DNA of 64,000 nucleotides from Acheta domesticus (GCA_031308135.1 JAHLJT010000631.1:219955584-220019583), one strand, 5' to 3'; positions 46,173-58,269 are shown, counted from the stretch's first letter. Program-made: numbers and translations. Notes: generated by a model not told the origin, from the sequence alone.

Positions 46173-47093
46173 TCAATCCAACCCACGTGATTCTTGTAAG
46201 TCACTCTTTATTAATCTAGGAATTTTACCATTACCTTGTCTCCTGATTTACGAATCAGTAGTTTTTGTCAAAATGACTTACTTAAGGGCGGGAATATATT
46301 TTCAGCAAACGCCGATGTCTATAAGTATAACACACGACGTAGTAATCATATTCACCAGGTGGCAGTATGAACAGCTCACTACAAAACATTCACATACAAT
46401 TCATGTACATTACTCTACAACACTTTGCCAGAAGACATTAAACGATTAAATTCAATAGAAAAGTTTAAGTCCCAAGTAAAGTCTTTTCTGCTGCATAACT
46501 GTTTCTATACAATTCGAGACTATACCGAGCATCAAAAAGGAAAGTAGCATTAATTTTAACATGATAGTTAATGTAGTTATTTATCATTTGGACTGAATTA
46601 TTCTAAAGAACCTGTAACAAGTATTGTACCACAGTTTCTGGGTTGATGGGCCCCATCTCGATCAGGTTTTTCGTCCAGTTTCCCTGATCCTTGAGCAAAT
46701 GCTGAGATGGTCCCTTGTTTTGCTTCTGGACATAAATGTAACTTCATTACTTGTGCAAGTCTTCTGAAATTCAGTGGGAAATATAGTTATTCAAATTATC
46801 GTTTTTCATATTATCGCGTCAAAAAGTATTATTCTTCCATGAAGAACACGAGGGTTCAGGGCAGGAATTTATAGCTAATTTACCTTTGAAAATATATTTT
46901 ATTATATAGGAGCGAATATTTTGTCAACGAAACTCGAAAAAAAACTTTCTTTTCTGTATTCAAAATTCGACTAGAATATGGTTTAGGATAGAGACCACAG
47001 AATTATGAAAACGTACACAAAATTCACTTCTCCCCATAGCTCGTCACACGCAGTTTTAAACTGTTTTTCACGTAAATAAATAAATAAATAAAC
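46173..47093 (+). pseudogene. C-terminal part and 3'UTR of the split LINE
   Basis: Continuation of the RT at 42869-44043. NPRDSCKSLFINLGILPLPC LLIYESVVFVKMTYLRAG is followed by frame-shifted sequence matching the tail seen at 12256-12444, then about 550 bp of 3'UTR and (TAAA)n. Nearly identical to 12095-12995, so both derive from one subfamily active at about the same time. Confidence 0.85.
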
Positions 47094-47925
47094 ATTTACC
47101 ATGAGCATAAATAAGCATTTACCATGATGGTAAAACAAAAACTTTTTTTGTATTTAACGTGTAAGGGTCTTAAGGAAATGTTATTGTTACAGACTTCAAC
47201 ATAATTGAATTCTTCACTGTATACGATAGTAATTATTCTGGGCTTGTAATTTTTGTCGCTTCAATGTTCACTATCAATACAGCATCTTTTTCTTTCACTT
47301 CGTTGATGCACAAATTGTACTATTCGACACGTCTACAACCACCAAATATGCCAAAACAAGCAACAGCCTGAAAATCACACCAGTTATTAATACAATACAC
47401 CAGTTATTAAATAAAACCTAAATATTATTACCTCTGTCATTTTTACACCTTCATTAAAAGAAAAGTTTCATCATCAGCTTTTGTAAGAAATGTGCTTACA
47501 TCTTGTTGGGAAAATACCATTGCCTTTATAGGTTGATATCCCACATTTGCTTGTTTCATAAGTAAACTTACTTTATGAAAAGTTCCAATATCAATATTCT
47601 CTTTGATCTTTAGCATTTCCTTTAATTTGGAATAAGTGCACCAAGGTGTCAACGCTTTACATGCTGTGGACTTAATGTTTAAAGAAGCATGCATTAAAGT
47701 AATAAACGTCTTTATTCTAGCATGTGCAAATACTAACTTAAGCAACCTGCTCCGACAGATTCGGAAGAACAGGAGATTCGCTTAATAAATTTGCGTATTT
47801 TTTATCCATCCATTTCCTAAACTTTAAGTATATTTTCTCATAAAGTTTGCAAGACTTTTTCGGTATCATAGCATTTTCTGCTTTTGCAGCTTCTTCCACA
47901 ATTTCTCTAGGCAAATCCATTATGT
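47094..47925 (-). pseudogene. Crypton-type tyrosine recombinase copy B, N-terminal part
   Basis: Begins MDLPREIVEEAAKAENAMIP and runs through FRKWMDKKYANLLSESPVLP to a one-base frame change at about 47740. It then continues LVFAHARIKTFITLMHASLN, NIDIGTFHKVSLLMKQANVG and YQPIKAMVFSQQDVSTFLTK. This is better preserved than copy A and shows the N-terminal region and the start of the catalytic domain. A conserved palindrome (48110-48215) lies upstream. Together with 42560-42839 it formed one gene before the LINE insertion. Confidence 0.68.
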
Positions 47926-48283
47926 TTGAACCGCGACTGTCAAACTAATTGCCATTTGTAAACAAATTAGTTGCTTAGGTAGCATTCATGACGTCAAAAC
48001 ATGAATTCGAGAACTACTACAACTACGAATTTCAACTTAAAATCTAAATTCATTTCGCTTCCTTAAATCCTTATAACACTGTTATACAAAAAATAGTGTA
48101 TGCAGCTCGTTTATAATGTTACTTTTTTGCGCTCATAAGAAGATATTACCGTACTCACTCCTAACGTCGTTTGTTCGGTAATATCTTTTTATTCGTGCAA
48201 AAAAGGACATTATAAACCAATTGCAAAATATGCTATTGTCATTTTCTTAATTTTTCGGTTTGCTATCGGTAGAACGGAAATAT

Positions 48284-50110
48284 TGCACTAAGGATTTGCT
48301 TTTGCTCATCTTCAGGTTTAGAATCAATGCTTATTATGTAAGTTTTTGTTTTGTTTTGTTTTTGCTTTTTCAGATCATTTCATGTCTGTTCTTCCAGAAA
48401 AAAATTAAATCGTTGCATACGTTCTGGACCTGTAGGATTGTGCTAAAAGCTATTTTATAAATGTTAAATTTAATTTTGTGCTGACTGGTGGCAGAGGTAT
48501 TATGGTATTATGTGAGGAAGCTTGAAGCACTTATACCTGTGAAAATAAAAATACAAGATATTTATCGGTTCACAATTGCATTGATTGGTACTATTCTAGC
48601 AATAAGATATAGTAAAAAAAAGTTAAGTGGTAAATTTCCCATATTAATTCATAGATGATTCATGAATAATACATTTTGCTCTTGAAAAATAAAATTAAGA
48701 TGCATGTTCAAAATTACTTACCCTTCTCAATCCATGAATGATTTGTGCTATTTCATTTCTTCTCAGCTGACCTCTTTGTCTCACATTTTGGTCATTTACA
48801 CCATCATCTTGGATTAGTTCTTCTTCGTCATCTTGTACTCCAGGTTCAGGAAAATCTTCATCTTGCAAATATTTTGTTATGTTATGCAAAATACAACAAC
48901 ATAAAATCACTGAAGGAATCTTCTCTGTGGACAATCTTATTCTACTTTGTAAAATAGGGAACCGTTGTTTTAATTGTCCAAAACACCTTTCTATTATCAC
49001 TCTCTCTGTTTTAAATAATCGGTTAAAGGCTCTTTGGTCTGGTGTAGTGGGATTTTGATACGGGGTCATGAGCCATGGAGCAATAGGATATTCTGAATCA
49101 CCTAGGAGGAGAGCATTTGCCTGGTTTGATATTACTCTGCACACATTGGAGTTTCTCCATATTCTAGCATCGTGTACAGATCCAGGCCAGGACACAACAA
49201 TACTTGTGAATTCCTCCTTTCCATTGCATGTAGCTTGAACATTCAAGCTGTGGTGACCTTTTCTGTTAATGTACTCATCTCCATGCCTTTGAGGCCTTTT
49301 AATTAATATGTGAGTGCAGTCCACAGCCCCGATAGCAGCTGGAAAAGAATAACGTTCTTGCCATTCCATCTTGGCAGAATCAAGAGACACTGCTGTAGTA
49401 GGGAATTTAATCCATTCATTCCTTTTCTCCACAATTCTGTTCAGTACATTTGAAAAGGTTTTGGATATGGTGCTCTGATCTACACCTATATCCTCAGCCA
49501 CTCCAATTTGGAAACCAGGATCCGCCAAGTATCGCAAAAATATTCTCATTTTTGTTTCATTATTTAATGCCCCACCCCTGTTTTCATTGTATTCGCCGAG
49601 AAAATAATTCGCCAACCACTGAACATTTTCCGAGTGAAAACGGTACAAAGTTTTATACTTCCTTTCTTCAGTAAATCTTTTCTCCTTGTATACCTTTTGT
49701 TGGCGACATCGTACGAATTCTTCCATCATTCACTCCAGATAAGTAACTCACTACTTAAAACACTCACTACTACTTCACTCACTCACTACTTAAAACACAC
49801 AAGTCGTACATAACCTTTTTTCTAACCCTCCAATACGATTTGAGTCACCTACAGAGGTTGCTCCGAAAATTGGAAGTAAATGCTTCGTACTAAAAGGAAA
49901 TTCTCAATTTTATTCATACAAAAAGTAAGCAATTGCTTCTCGGTCGAGTAGTTCCTCACCAAAGAAGAAATCGCTCAAAATAAGAGCAATTACTCACGTC
50001 GTTTATTCATACTGCTTGAAGCAATTGCTTTGAAAACTCGAGAAAGAAGTATTTTCTCATTTTTATTCATATCACTCAATATCCCCAACCTATCAAAACT
50101 AAATATTTCA
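48284..50110 (-). mobile_element. Probable extent of the Harbinger element, ends approximate
   Basis: X-family sequence stops at 48284 (AACGGAAATATT), and unrelated sequence leads to the transposase. On the promoter side TTTATTCATA recurs at about 49912, 50009 and 50073, the first two accompanied by AAGCAATTGCTT and CTCGAG-like words about 95 bp apart. These could be subterminal binding repeats. I could not pair terminal inverted repeats, so both ends are estimates. Confidence 0.4.
48695..49729 (-). CDS. PIF/Harbinger transposase (HARBI1-like, DDE), intact
   Basis: Cuts and pastes a Harbinger-type transposon. The 344-residue frame begins MMEEFVRCRQQKVYKEKRFT. It has a helix-turn-helix at about 76-92 (GVAEDIGVDQSTISKTF), then the DDE nuclease: AIGAVDCTHI with Asp137, SVHDARIW with Asp187, LLGDSEYP with Asp211, and VIIERCFGQLK with Glu247. 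It ends in an acidic tail and NEIAQIIHGLRR. Length and motif order match the family, and there is no stop or frameshift. The partner Myb/SANT-like ORF that active Harbinger elements usually encode was not seen. Either this copy is a partial element, or it could be domesticated; the transposon-rich setting favours an element. Confidence 0.93.
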   Translation of the reverse strand: MMEEFVRCRQQKVYKEKRFTEERKYKTLYRFHSENVQWLANYFLGEYNENRGGALNNETKMRIFLRYLADPGFQIGVAEDIGVDQSTISKTFSNVLNRIVEKRNEWIKFPTTAVSLDSAKMEWQERYSFPAAIGAVDCTHILIKRPQRHGDEYINRKGHHSLNVQATCNGKEEFTSIVVSWPGSVHDARIWRNSNVCRVISNQANALLLGDSEYPIAPWLMTPYQNPTTPDQRAFNRLFKTERVIIERCFGQLKQRFPILQSRIRLSTEKIPSVILCCCILHNITKYLQDEDFPEPGVQDDEEELIQDDGVNDQNVRQRGQLRRNEIAQIIHGLRRVSNFEHAS

Positions 50111-50489
50111 TGATAATCCCTTTAGCGTGTTTATATAATATGAACTTATCACGGACTGAACAACCTCATAGAGTAAATACAAACCCATTTTTAGAGCAAA
50201 AGTTTATATGCTAATTTTTTGCTTTCCAAAGGGCTGTTGCAAGTTCCAAAGACTTCGCGGGCGACGTGATTTAAACAAGTGTGTTATTTGTGCTTTATAA
50301 AGCTCTAGGGTAAATATCTGTGATAAAAACGAATGATGTATCAGAAATACGTACACGTTTTGACTTTTAAATGTTTATTTAGCATGTATTACTTTGAACA
50401 ATGAGTTAGTATTTCAATAAGTCTTCCAAACTACATATTCAAAGTCTTGAAAATGCGGAAAAGTCGGAAAAAGTTCGACGTATTTGAAT

Positions 50490-51402
50490 TAGGCGCGTAA
50501 ATTTGACCCAAACATGGCAGCCAGCGCAAGCATCAATTTGCAACGGAAGAACGGCCATTATCATAGGATTGTAGGTTCTTGGCTCTGTCCATCTGGAGGA
50601 TTAGCATTGTTGTGTTCATAACCTGAAAATTAAGTTGAACGATGGCGGGTCCACTTGAAACTTCCGCATTGATTGAATAACGTTCTGCGATTCATTTTGA
50701 ACTTGCTGAGGCTGAAAAACCAGCCAATATATAATCTTGAACGACTAAAGTGTGGAGAACCGTGGAGTTGTAAGAACCGCGAGAATGTTTATATGTGGGT
50801 AGAACAGTTCAAAAGCGGTCGAGGTTCAGTGACTGACAAACATCGTTCTGACTGCATCAGCAGGAAAGGTTTTGTCGACTGTGTTTGGGGATGGTGTAGG
50901 TGCGTTTTTTGTGATTATCACGAAGAACGGCGTATAATAAACAGCCAATACTGCTTAGATATTCTTTTGAACAAGGTGAAGCCAGTCATGAGAGAGAAAC
51001 GTCATGGATCTCAAAGGATTCTCCAGCAAAACAACAATCGTCCTCATACTGTTCAACAAAATCCGTGAAACCATCGACAAAATGGGTTGGGAGGTACTGC
51101 CTCATCCCCCTTACAGCCCCGATTATGCACCGTCTGATTTCCATTTATTTGGTCCATTGAAGGAGGAATTACGTGGGAAGAAGTTCCAGGATAACGAGGT
51201 TGTCGAAAAAATTTGTGGCAAATTGGTTCAAACATTAAAAAAATAGTTCTTTAGAACCGTTATAAAAAACAGTAAGCCGTTGGAACAAGTGCTTAAATGT
51301 TGGTAGGAAATATATTAAAAAGTAGGAAAAGTTCTGTTTTGTAAAATTAAACGTGTATTTCTCCAGACCAATTTATCTCTTTAATTATTGAATGCCCCTC
51401 GT
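50490..51402 (+). pseudogene. Mariner-family transposase, frameshifted
   Basis: Translated pieces in changing frames: MAGPLETSALIE (50642), ENVYMWVEQFKSGRGSVTD (N-terminal DNA-binding half), DYHEERRIINSQYCLDIL, ILQQNNNRPHT (the DNARPH catalytic Asp now Asn) and HPPYSPDYAPSDFHLFGPLK (third catalytic Asp region, mariner D34D type), to stop at 51244. The right end GAATGCCCCTCGTA at 51389-51402 is a typical mariner inverted terminus. No matching left terminus was found, so the left boundary is uncertain. Several frameshifts and the loss of a catalytic Asp make it inactive. Confidence 0.88.
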
Positions 51403-51432
51403 AATACGTGCCACATTCTGTGGCACCACTAG
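51403..51432 (+). repeat. 3' tip of an X copy with a perfect terminal hairpin
   Basis: Only about 30 bases survive beside the mariner right end: ACGTGCCACATTCTGTGGCA then CCACTAG and T. GTGCCACA-TTC-TGTGGCAC is a perfect 8-bp stem with a 3-base loop, two bases before CTAG. It is the clearest version of the family X terminal hairpin. Confidence 0.7.
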
Positions 51433-52388
51433 TTTTTTTTGGGGGGGGGGATTAATAAAAATGGTAAAAATCTTTTTCCTCTACAACACTTGAACTAAAT
51501 GTAGTGTATGTTTTCTAAGTGATGGAAAATTATTTTCCAAAAATAGGCAAACGCAGAGGGTAGAAAAATATATACATTTCTGTGTGTTTTTTGGCCTTTT
51601 TAACTCCTATAACCGGGCTCTGCTAATGTAGAAGTGGATGAATCTTGTTGCGAAATTTAGAAAAAAATCCTATAACACTTGGTGTAGCCAAAATCCATTT
51701 TTGTTGGTTCTTGATAACGAAATGTCGATTGACGGTAAAACGTCAATCTGTCCGTCTATTTTGAACATTTTCAAAATGTTAAAAAAATTGCCCGAAATTT
51801 TACGATTAAATTTTGTTGGTGAATTTAGCGAAGGACGTTTAATAGAATTGTGAAAGTACCATTTTCCTTAAAATCCCCCATTTTTTCGAAAATTGTAAAA
51901 AAATATTTCAAAACTACAAAATTGAAGACAGATCAGACAAAATCTGTTGCATATATTATCTCTTTAAATAAGGTCATATTCAATGTTTTGGAAAAAACTA
52001 ATAGTTTTAGTGTAATTATCGCTTGAAATGTACGAAAATTGTGTTTCTCAAAAAACAACTCAAAATTGATTGTTTAAATTTTCTTCACGTATGTAATAAA
52101 GGACGGTAAAAAATATGACGGTAGTCCTATTTTCGGGTATTGCGCGGTTTTTTTCGAAAATTGCAAAAACATTGAAAACTACAAAATTGAAAATAAAGAT
52201 TTTTGCCTTAGACAAAGTCTGTTGTAAACAATTTGCTCTTTAAAAAAGTTTTGTGCAGTTTTTTTGTGAAAGTTTGTAGTTTTCGCGTAATTTGTTTGAA
52301 ATTATTGAAACATATTTAGGCGTGTCGTCGTACATAAAGATAACATTGCAATATTGCGAGAAAATATGTGCTGTTGTAGCACCACTAG
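51433..52388 (+). mobile_element. Repeat family X copy 8
   Basis: Plus-oriented, noncoding. It contains CGAAATTTAGAAAAAAATCC, TTGGTGTAGCCAAAATCC, a minimal GTCY core (CTGTCCGTCTATT at about 51752), and ends GTGCTGTTGTAGCAC, CA, CTAG (52385-52388), T. The stem GTGCT/AGCAC is perfect with a 5-base loop. Confidence 0.68.
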
Positions 52389-53495
52389 TTTAGTATTTTT
52401 GGGAAAATCTTGTAATTGTAATTTTGTAAATCTTGTAAAAGCGTTAAGTTGGGACGAAACATTTGTTTTTAGTCTAATTTGTGAACTCAGGCTAGTAAAT
52501 ATTTTCTAATGAGTGGCTAAATATGCTCAAACGATGGACAAACGTATTCACAAGAAAATTCAGAATTTTGAACTTTTTTCGGGCAAACTTCACGGGGGTT
52601 AGGTGCACAGCTCTTTTCACAGTAGAGTATCCTGAGCACATTTCTAGGATTTTTTGAAAAGTGATGGCGTTTGTACTACTTTCGTTGGGTTCATCGTCAG
52701 CCGTGTACCAATTTAATATTGCGAACGGGTAATGGAAATTGTAAATTGGTTTCTTTCTTATCGAAAAGATACATCGTAACTTGCTGGTTTGTTCGCAGAT
52801 ATTTGCATGTTTATATGGTTTAGGACAGTGCGTGCGTGACAATCGAATCAATATGAAGACAATGAAATGATTGTGCATTTATCTATAAGCGGGTATGCCT
52901 GCTTTCTGACATTGTTTATTTTGAGTAATGTAAACATTTATTAAGCGAAATTCACATTTAGAACATAAATTCTTTTGAAATATTTAAAATCAAGTTAAAT
53001 GTCAAAATCAAATATAAAAAATCAAGTTAACAAACCACTATGTATAACGTTTCCACATTTTCAACTGAATAAATAAACGTTGTAACAACAAATTAATAAT
53101 TCAATATATGAATTAATTAATCCAATAGAACAATTAATTAAATAATGAATTGAACATTTCTTAGTACCTTTTTTATTTACGCTTGCATTGCATATCGGTT
53201 CTATATTTTCATTCTGAGTATTAAATCTCAGTGATGTGTAAGTTAATAAATCACGAAATGACATTTCTTGATACCTCCCTCATTTACGTTTGCAAGGAAT
53301 CTAAGTTATATTTATTCATTCTAGTACATTACTAAATATCATTTCTCTGGAAACTGTTTATTTTTCTACATTGAGAGATATATTACAAATTCAGATTTAC
53401 AAATACCAAATTTAGGAAATGCTATTTTTCCCATAATTTAAAAGCGTACAATTCTTGTGGATCGTCTGGTGTCCAGCTCCATTGCAAATACTTAC
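52389..53495. other. Intron sequence of the methuselah-like gene; no gene recognised
   Basis: AT-rich intron immediately 3' of the TM4 exon. A 128-codon minus-strand open frame at 52492-52878 has no recognisable domain, a long aromatic/basic composition and no support; left uncalled. Confidence 0.45.
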
Positions 53496-53674
53496 GGCTG
53501 AACCAACAGCTATACAATCCGATCCCTGGTCTCTGCACCCAATCAGGAAGGCCCGGTGAGTAGTTGAGGGCGATGGTGATGGCCACGATGATAGTGGGGC
53601 CACCCCAAGCGAACAGCGAGTAGTACAGCAGGCGGCGGCCAGCGTATCTCGCATCGTTGACCGGCAGAAGGTCC
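53496..53674 (-). CDS. mthl: Methuselah-like GPCR, exon with TM4 and extracellular loop 2
   Basis: A 179-base exon (1 + 59 codons + 1). The acceptor is TTGTGTGTTAG and the donor is GTAAGT. It encodes DLLPVNDARYAGRRLLYYSL, then FAWGGPTIIVAITIALNY (TM4), then the loop SPGLPDWVQRPGIGLYSCWF. The AWG...P motif of TM4 and the RPGIG....CWF motif of loop 2, with the Cys expected to bond to the TM3-proximal Cys, are strong methuselah signatures. The first base completes a Val codon with the TM3 exon. The last base joins the TM5 exon 37.8 kb away to give a Pro codon. The frame is intact. Confidence 0.92.
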
Positions 53675-55689
53675 CTAACACACAACATCCCACTAGGTTA
53701 CAGAAGCCAAACATTTGATCTATTCTCCGTTCACACTAAGAAAAAAGTGGAATTAACCAATAGTACCTGCTTTGGGATGTTTGACATTGGTTAGTTGACG
53801 CGATACAGCTTCAGGCGTGTTCATGTGCAGAAGAAAATAGTTTTCGATGTAGTGGCTCATTTCTCTCACAATGTTAAAATTCCAGACGAAATTTACAATC
53901 TACAACCCAAATTCTAAAATGAGGAGACCATTGTTCCCCGTCTGCCCTTCCGGAAAAGGAGATATCGATATCAGTGACAGTTCTGTGTCCATCGCCAGTT
54001 TGGTATCAGCTCTAGTGTAAAAAATGAATCTGTGAGAGTCGAAAGGCGAACTCAACCCCACACACGTGCTTTTCTAACTAGAGCTGTTTATTTCCTTAGA
54101 ACTGACGACAGATTCAGGTTCGGGCACGCACGGTGGGAGACAGTAAGTTTATGCAAAGCGAAGGGATCAGTTTAGAGATTTTTGTCAAGCAGTTCGGAAC
54201 GTTCGCCTACAGATATCGGAGAGTGGTGCAGGTCCTTCCGCAGTGAAACACCACAGCGGTAAACTATTACGGAGTGGTGAAAATCGTGTGGTATTGAACG
54301 GTGTTAATACATTTTTGCATAAAATACGGACTTTCCTATTACGCAAATTGCAGAACTCACTGCAGCATTACACAGGATGTGGGAGGTAGGTGGCTTCAGT
54401 AACAGTGTCGTGGACAAGATAGTCATTGGAGGTTCCTGTTCCAAGACTGAATCATCTGCTTCAGACATGGAAGGAATTGAACCTCTTACTGAAGTAGAGT
54501 GATCGTAAGTAAATTGTTTGCATGCGATTAAAGAGTGTATATGAGTTAATACAGTCGAAATAATTTAATTTGGATATTGACATTCGCTTGCTCTCTTCCT
54601 TCTGTAAATGTTTTTTTAAAAAAATTAACTTGACAAACTGGTTGTTAAGGGTGATTTGATTAGTTATACTATCAAGTGGTTTTGTTTTAATGTTTGGAAA
54701 GATGCACATGCGGTGCTTTTAGCAATGTTAATATTCGCCTAGTGCTCTGCAAAAGTCGGGTTCTCTTTTCCAGCGATGACCGACTATCCCTGTGCGCGTG
54801 GCGGAAAGTAGTGCGACCGCAATCGGCGATTGAGAATCGGAGCAAGGCTGATGAATACCTCGGGTTTGTTTACAACCGCTTTCTTCTAAGGGAAAACGAA
54901 GAATACATATGGGAGGATCTTGTAAGTGCTTAAGAGGATGCATTGTATTTAGGAATATTTTTTGAAATAATAATGATTAAAAATGTATTAAAATAAAAAG
55001 AATGTGTTCATAACGAGAATATTCGTTTGAAATATGTTGCTTTCAATATGTTAGATTGTTTTAAATTATTTTATCAAAATTAGGAATAAATTGCATTGGG
55101 CTTCGGCCTCCATATTACATTCTCCGTGATCCATCGCTGGCTTCTTTTACGAATCGTATGGTGTTTACGATACACTGCATTTAGGAAGTCAAATATAAAA
55201 AAACTTCACGTCTAAAAATGCCAAATATCCACAGATAATTAAATATTCTTCAACACACATGCAAACTTACCTTGAATAATAATTTATTTCTAAGCTACTT
55301 AAGATTAACTATTGACTGCAATTCTATCGATAAAAAATAAGCACTATAAACTAGATCTAGGTCAATTATCACCATTTTCATCGTTCTTACACCCAGATTC
55401 TTTTGATATTTGGTGCAGGTATTGATACTTTTCTCGCCTTTAATACCCTCTACGTATCGATATTGGACTAATATATTTTTAGAATAACTTGGGATAACAT
55501 AGTAAATACAAGTGGTTATTCACACAAATGTTTGGAAATACTAATAATACAAGAAAAGGGTAAAAGGAATTATTTTTCTCTTTGAATTATTTAAAATGAA
55601 TTAATGCAGTTAGCCAAGTCATACTTAACAATTAACATGAGTACTTAAAAAGTAACTAGTGAGAATAGTTAACTAGAAAGAAAGTAACA
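53675..55689. other. Intron sequence of the methuselah-like gene; no gene recognised
   Basis: Between the TM4 exon acceptor and the next X copy. It contains a moderately GC-rich patch (54040-54480 and 54700-54930) with no identifiable domain; open frames on both strands at 54694-54943 shadow each other. Nothing else was recognised. Confidence 0.4.
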
Positions 55690-58256
55690 AGAAAGATTGG
55701 CACAGACCTTTCCGTATTAGTTTTCTATTTCCTTTGGTGTCAGGTAGTTATTCAAACTTGACACGTACTCTTGCCAGATGCTATCTACCGCCGACCAAAC
55801 TACATTTTTTGGACATTTTCTCAATTTTTCGCATTCCTTAGAGAAGAACGGAAATATAATATTACGAATATTGAAGAACAGTAAAACCTCGTCCTAAATA
55901 GCAATTATCTTTGAAAAATCGTGAACAGTTTTTAAGAAAATAGCGTTTAAGCCCTACTGTAAGTGTGAAATTTAAAGCTCTATTTCAGTGGAATCTTTTG
56001 TATTTCAAAAAGCTTTATTTCAAGCCATTTAAAGCACTTTAACTCACAAATACAATAGAGTTTACAAATTGTGAGAAACGCGCTTATTATCGGTGTGAAA
56101 GATCAAAAAATTACATTTGTGTAATTTTTGAAAAAAAAAATAACCCAATATTAACTTTACGTCATACTGAGGAGTGCAATTGACACTATCCGTTCGGAAA
56201 ATTTGAAGAAAAATGTTGTAACCATTTATGAGAAAATGGCGCTTGAACGTTGCTGAAAAGCGGAACATTAAGTTAGTTTTCACAGAAAACGGTTGGGTTT
56301 TCGAGAAACGTTACCAGACATTATTTAAAGCACATGTACTCATTAATATAATAATGTCAACAAAACGCCGCTAACGTAAATTACCGTTATTACCGACGTG
56401 AGAGACAAGTCAAAAGATTATATTTTTGTAATTTTTGAAAAAAAAAACAAAATAATAGAGCAATATGGTGTTTATTTGATCTCATGTAATACTTTTAGCA
56501 CTATACCTACCAAAAGTTAAAAGAAAAAATTTGAATCCGTTTTTGAGAAAATCTTGTTTTTGTATTTTTTTTAAATTGCAAATATTTCCTGCAATGTTGC
56601 CAGAAAACTACTAAAATTTTCAAGAAAAAGTCGATGACCTTGATTACGGTCCGGCAATGAAGTTTTCCTGCCGAAAATTTGCCATTTTTTTCGCGCAGCA
56701 TTACATTACTTTCTTGTTTGACCGCAAATATTGGGCGGCAGGGAAAACTCATTGCCGGACCGTGACAACGAAAAAGTGGATAAAAACAGTTGCTAAATTA
56801 AGAAAAAATATCCCCTAACACGTGGTGTATCCAGAATGCCCCTTTTGCGGGTTTGTGACACCGAAAAAAGAATTGAACGCAAAACGTCGGTCCCTCCGTC
56901 TGTACGTCCGTCCGGTGTATGTCAACAACACTTCCGCCTAAACTATGCGTAGGTTTTTTTTCCAAATTGAAGCAATTCCTATCTAACTGGCCTGAGTCAA
57001 AGTTCTGAGATTTTGAAAATCATTCATAAATTTTTGGCGGTACTTTACATGAAGCCCCCCAGACATCTTCAAAATTTTCTCAAAAAACGCTCCAAATTTT
57101 TTCTTTAATTTTCTTGTAAGAATAGAGTAAAATACTCTTAAGGTGGCATACGCTCCATTTCCGTTGTTGACTTTGAATTATCGAAAGTCGCAAAAGTTTC
57201 AAATGTATCGGCGTCTTCCTACAACTACAAAACTGAAGATAGAGTTTTTCCTTCAATTAAAATTTGTTTTCCAAAGTGAGTTCTATCATTAAGATCATGT
57301 ACACTTTTTAGAAAATCATAGTAGTTTTCACTCAAATATTGCGCGCAATAGTGCACTTTTAAAAAATAACAAAAACAAGATTTTCTCAAAAATGGCTCCA
57401 ACATTTTTCTTTAAACTTTTGTTAGGGATAATGCTAAATGTACCATATGAGATCACATCAATGCCATATGGCTAAATGCTTTTGTCTTTCCAAAAATTAC
57501 AAAATTTTTTTTACTTGTATCTTACGTCGGTAATATTTTCATTAGTGGCGTTTTGTTCACATCAATATATTTATGAGTACATAAATATATATCTTTAGTG
57601 CTTTAAATAATATCCAGTAAACTTTCTCAAAAACTCAACCGTTTTCTGTGAAAATTCTGTGTTTCCGAAAATTCTGCATTTTCGGATACGTTCAAACGCC
57701 ATTTTCTCACAAATGCCTCCAAATTTTGTCTTGAAATTTTTTAAGCGGGTAATGCTAATTGCCTCTTTAATACGATGTAATGTTATTTTGGGGTATTTTT
57801 TCGTATTTTTAAAAATTATACAAATGTAATTCTTTTGAAAGATCACTCACATCTTTAATACACACGTTACATGTAATATGTAAACATTATTATATTTGTG
57901 AGAGTAAGAGCTTCAAATTACTTCAAATAAATATTCTTGACAACTCAAACATTTTCTGTGAAAAAGAGCTTCAAATTTCGCATTTTTAGTAGCGCTGTAA
58001 CGCCATTTTTTTAAAAAAAACTACAATTTTTTCAACGAAAATTGCCATTTAGGACGAGATTTCTGTGTTCTTTTATATCCGAAAAATTAATATTTTTGAT
58101 CTACCATCAGCAAACCGATAAACTAAGAAAAAGTAAAAAAAATGTAGTGGCATTAGATGGCAGATGCAAGAGTATGTGACTAATTCCAAATAGCCCAGAT
58201 ACAAGGAAACAGAAAATTAATTCGGGAAAGTATGTGCCATTCTGTAACACCACTAG
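55690..58256. mobile_element. Two X copies arranged head to head (9 minus, 10 plus)
   Basis: 55690 to about 56715 reads from a damaged 3' end (GGCACAGACCTTTCCGTATT) toward the 5' end. About 56720-58256 reads outward to CTAG at 58253-58256. Their 5' ends form a palindrome: ACGGTCCGGCAATGAAGTTT at 56645 is mirrored by CTCATTGCCGGACCGTGA at 56747. Core GTCCCTCCGTCTGTACGTCC is at 56889. Copy 9 has an internal deletion just before the palindrome. No genes. Confidence 0.65.
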
Positions 58257-58269
58257 TTATACATATGAA

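Larger units (their letters stand above)
42840..47093 (+). mobile_element. Jockey/CR1-like LINE inserted in the Crypton, itself split by a DNA transposon
   Basis: 5'-truncated LINE: RT region 42869-44043, insertion 44044-46169, then the C-terminal part and 3'UTR 46173-47093 ending in (TAAA)n. Outside sequences on each side match consecutive parts of Crypton copy A (3290 region), so the boundaries are secure to a few bases. CATTTACCATGA is duplicated just after the tail. Confidence 0.85.
36627..48284 (-). mobile_element. Family X copy 7 with nested Crypton and further insertions
   Basis: Minus-oriented X copy whose 3' end is CTAG at 36627-36630. It carries the same Crypton at the same internal junction as copy 2 (ACATTTTTTTGTACACCAGC at 36750; TATTGTCATTTTCTTAAT at 48233). 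The Crypton is interrupted by a TIR element (36895-42302) and by a LINE (42840-47093). Each of these holds a further element (38318-41779 and 44044-46169). The X sequence breaks off at 48284, where the Harbinger region begins. Confidence 0.6.

Noticed and set aside
52492..52878. 128-codon minus-strand frame
   Set aside because: No recognisable motif and located in an intron; could be real but cannot be supported from sequence alone.
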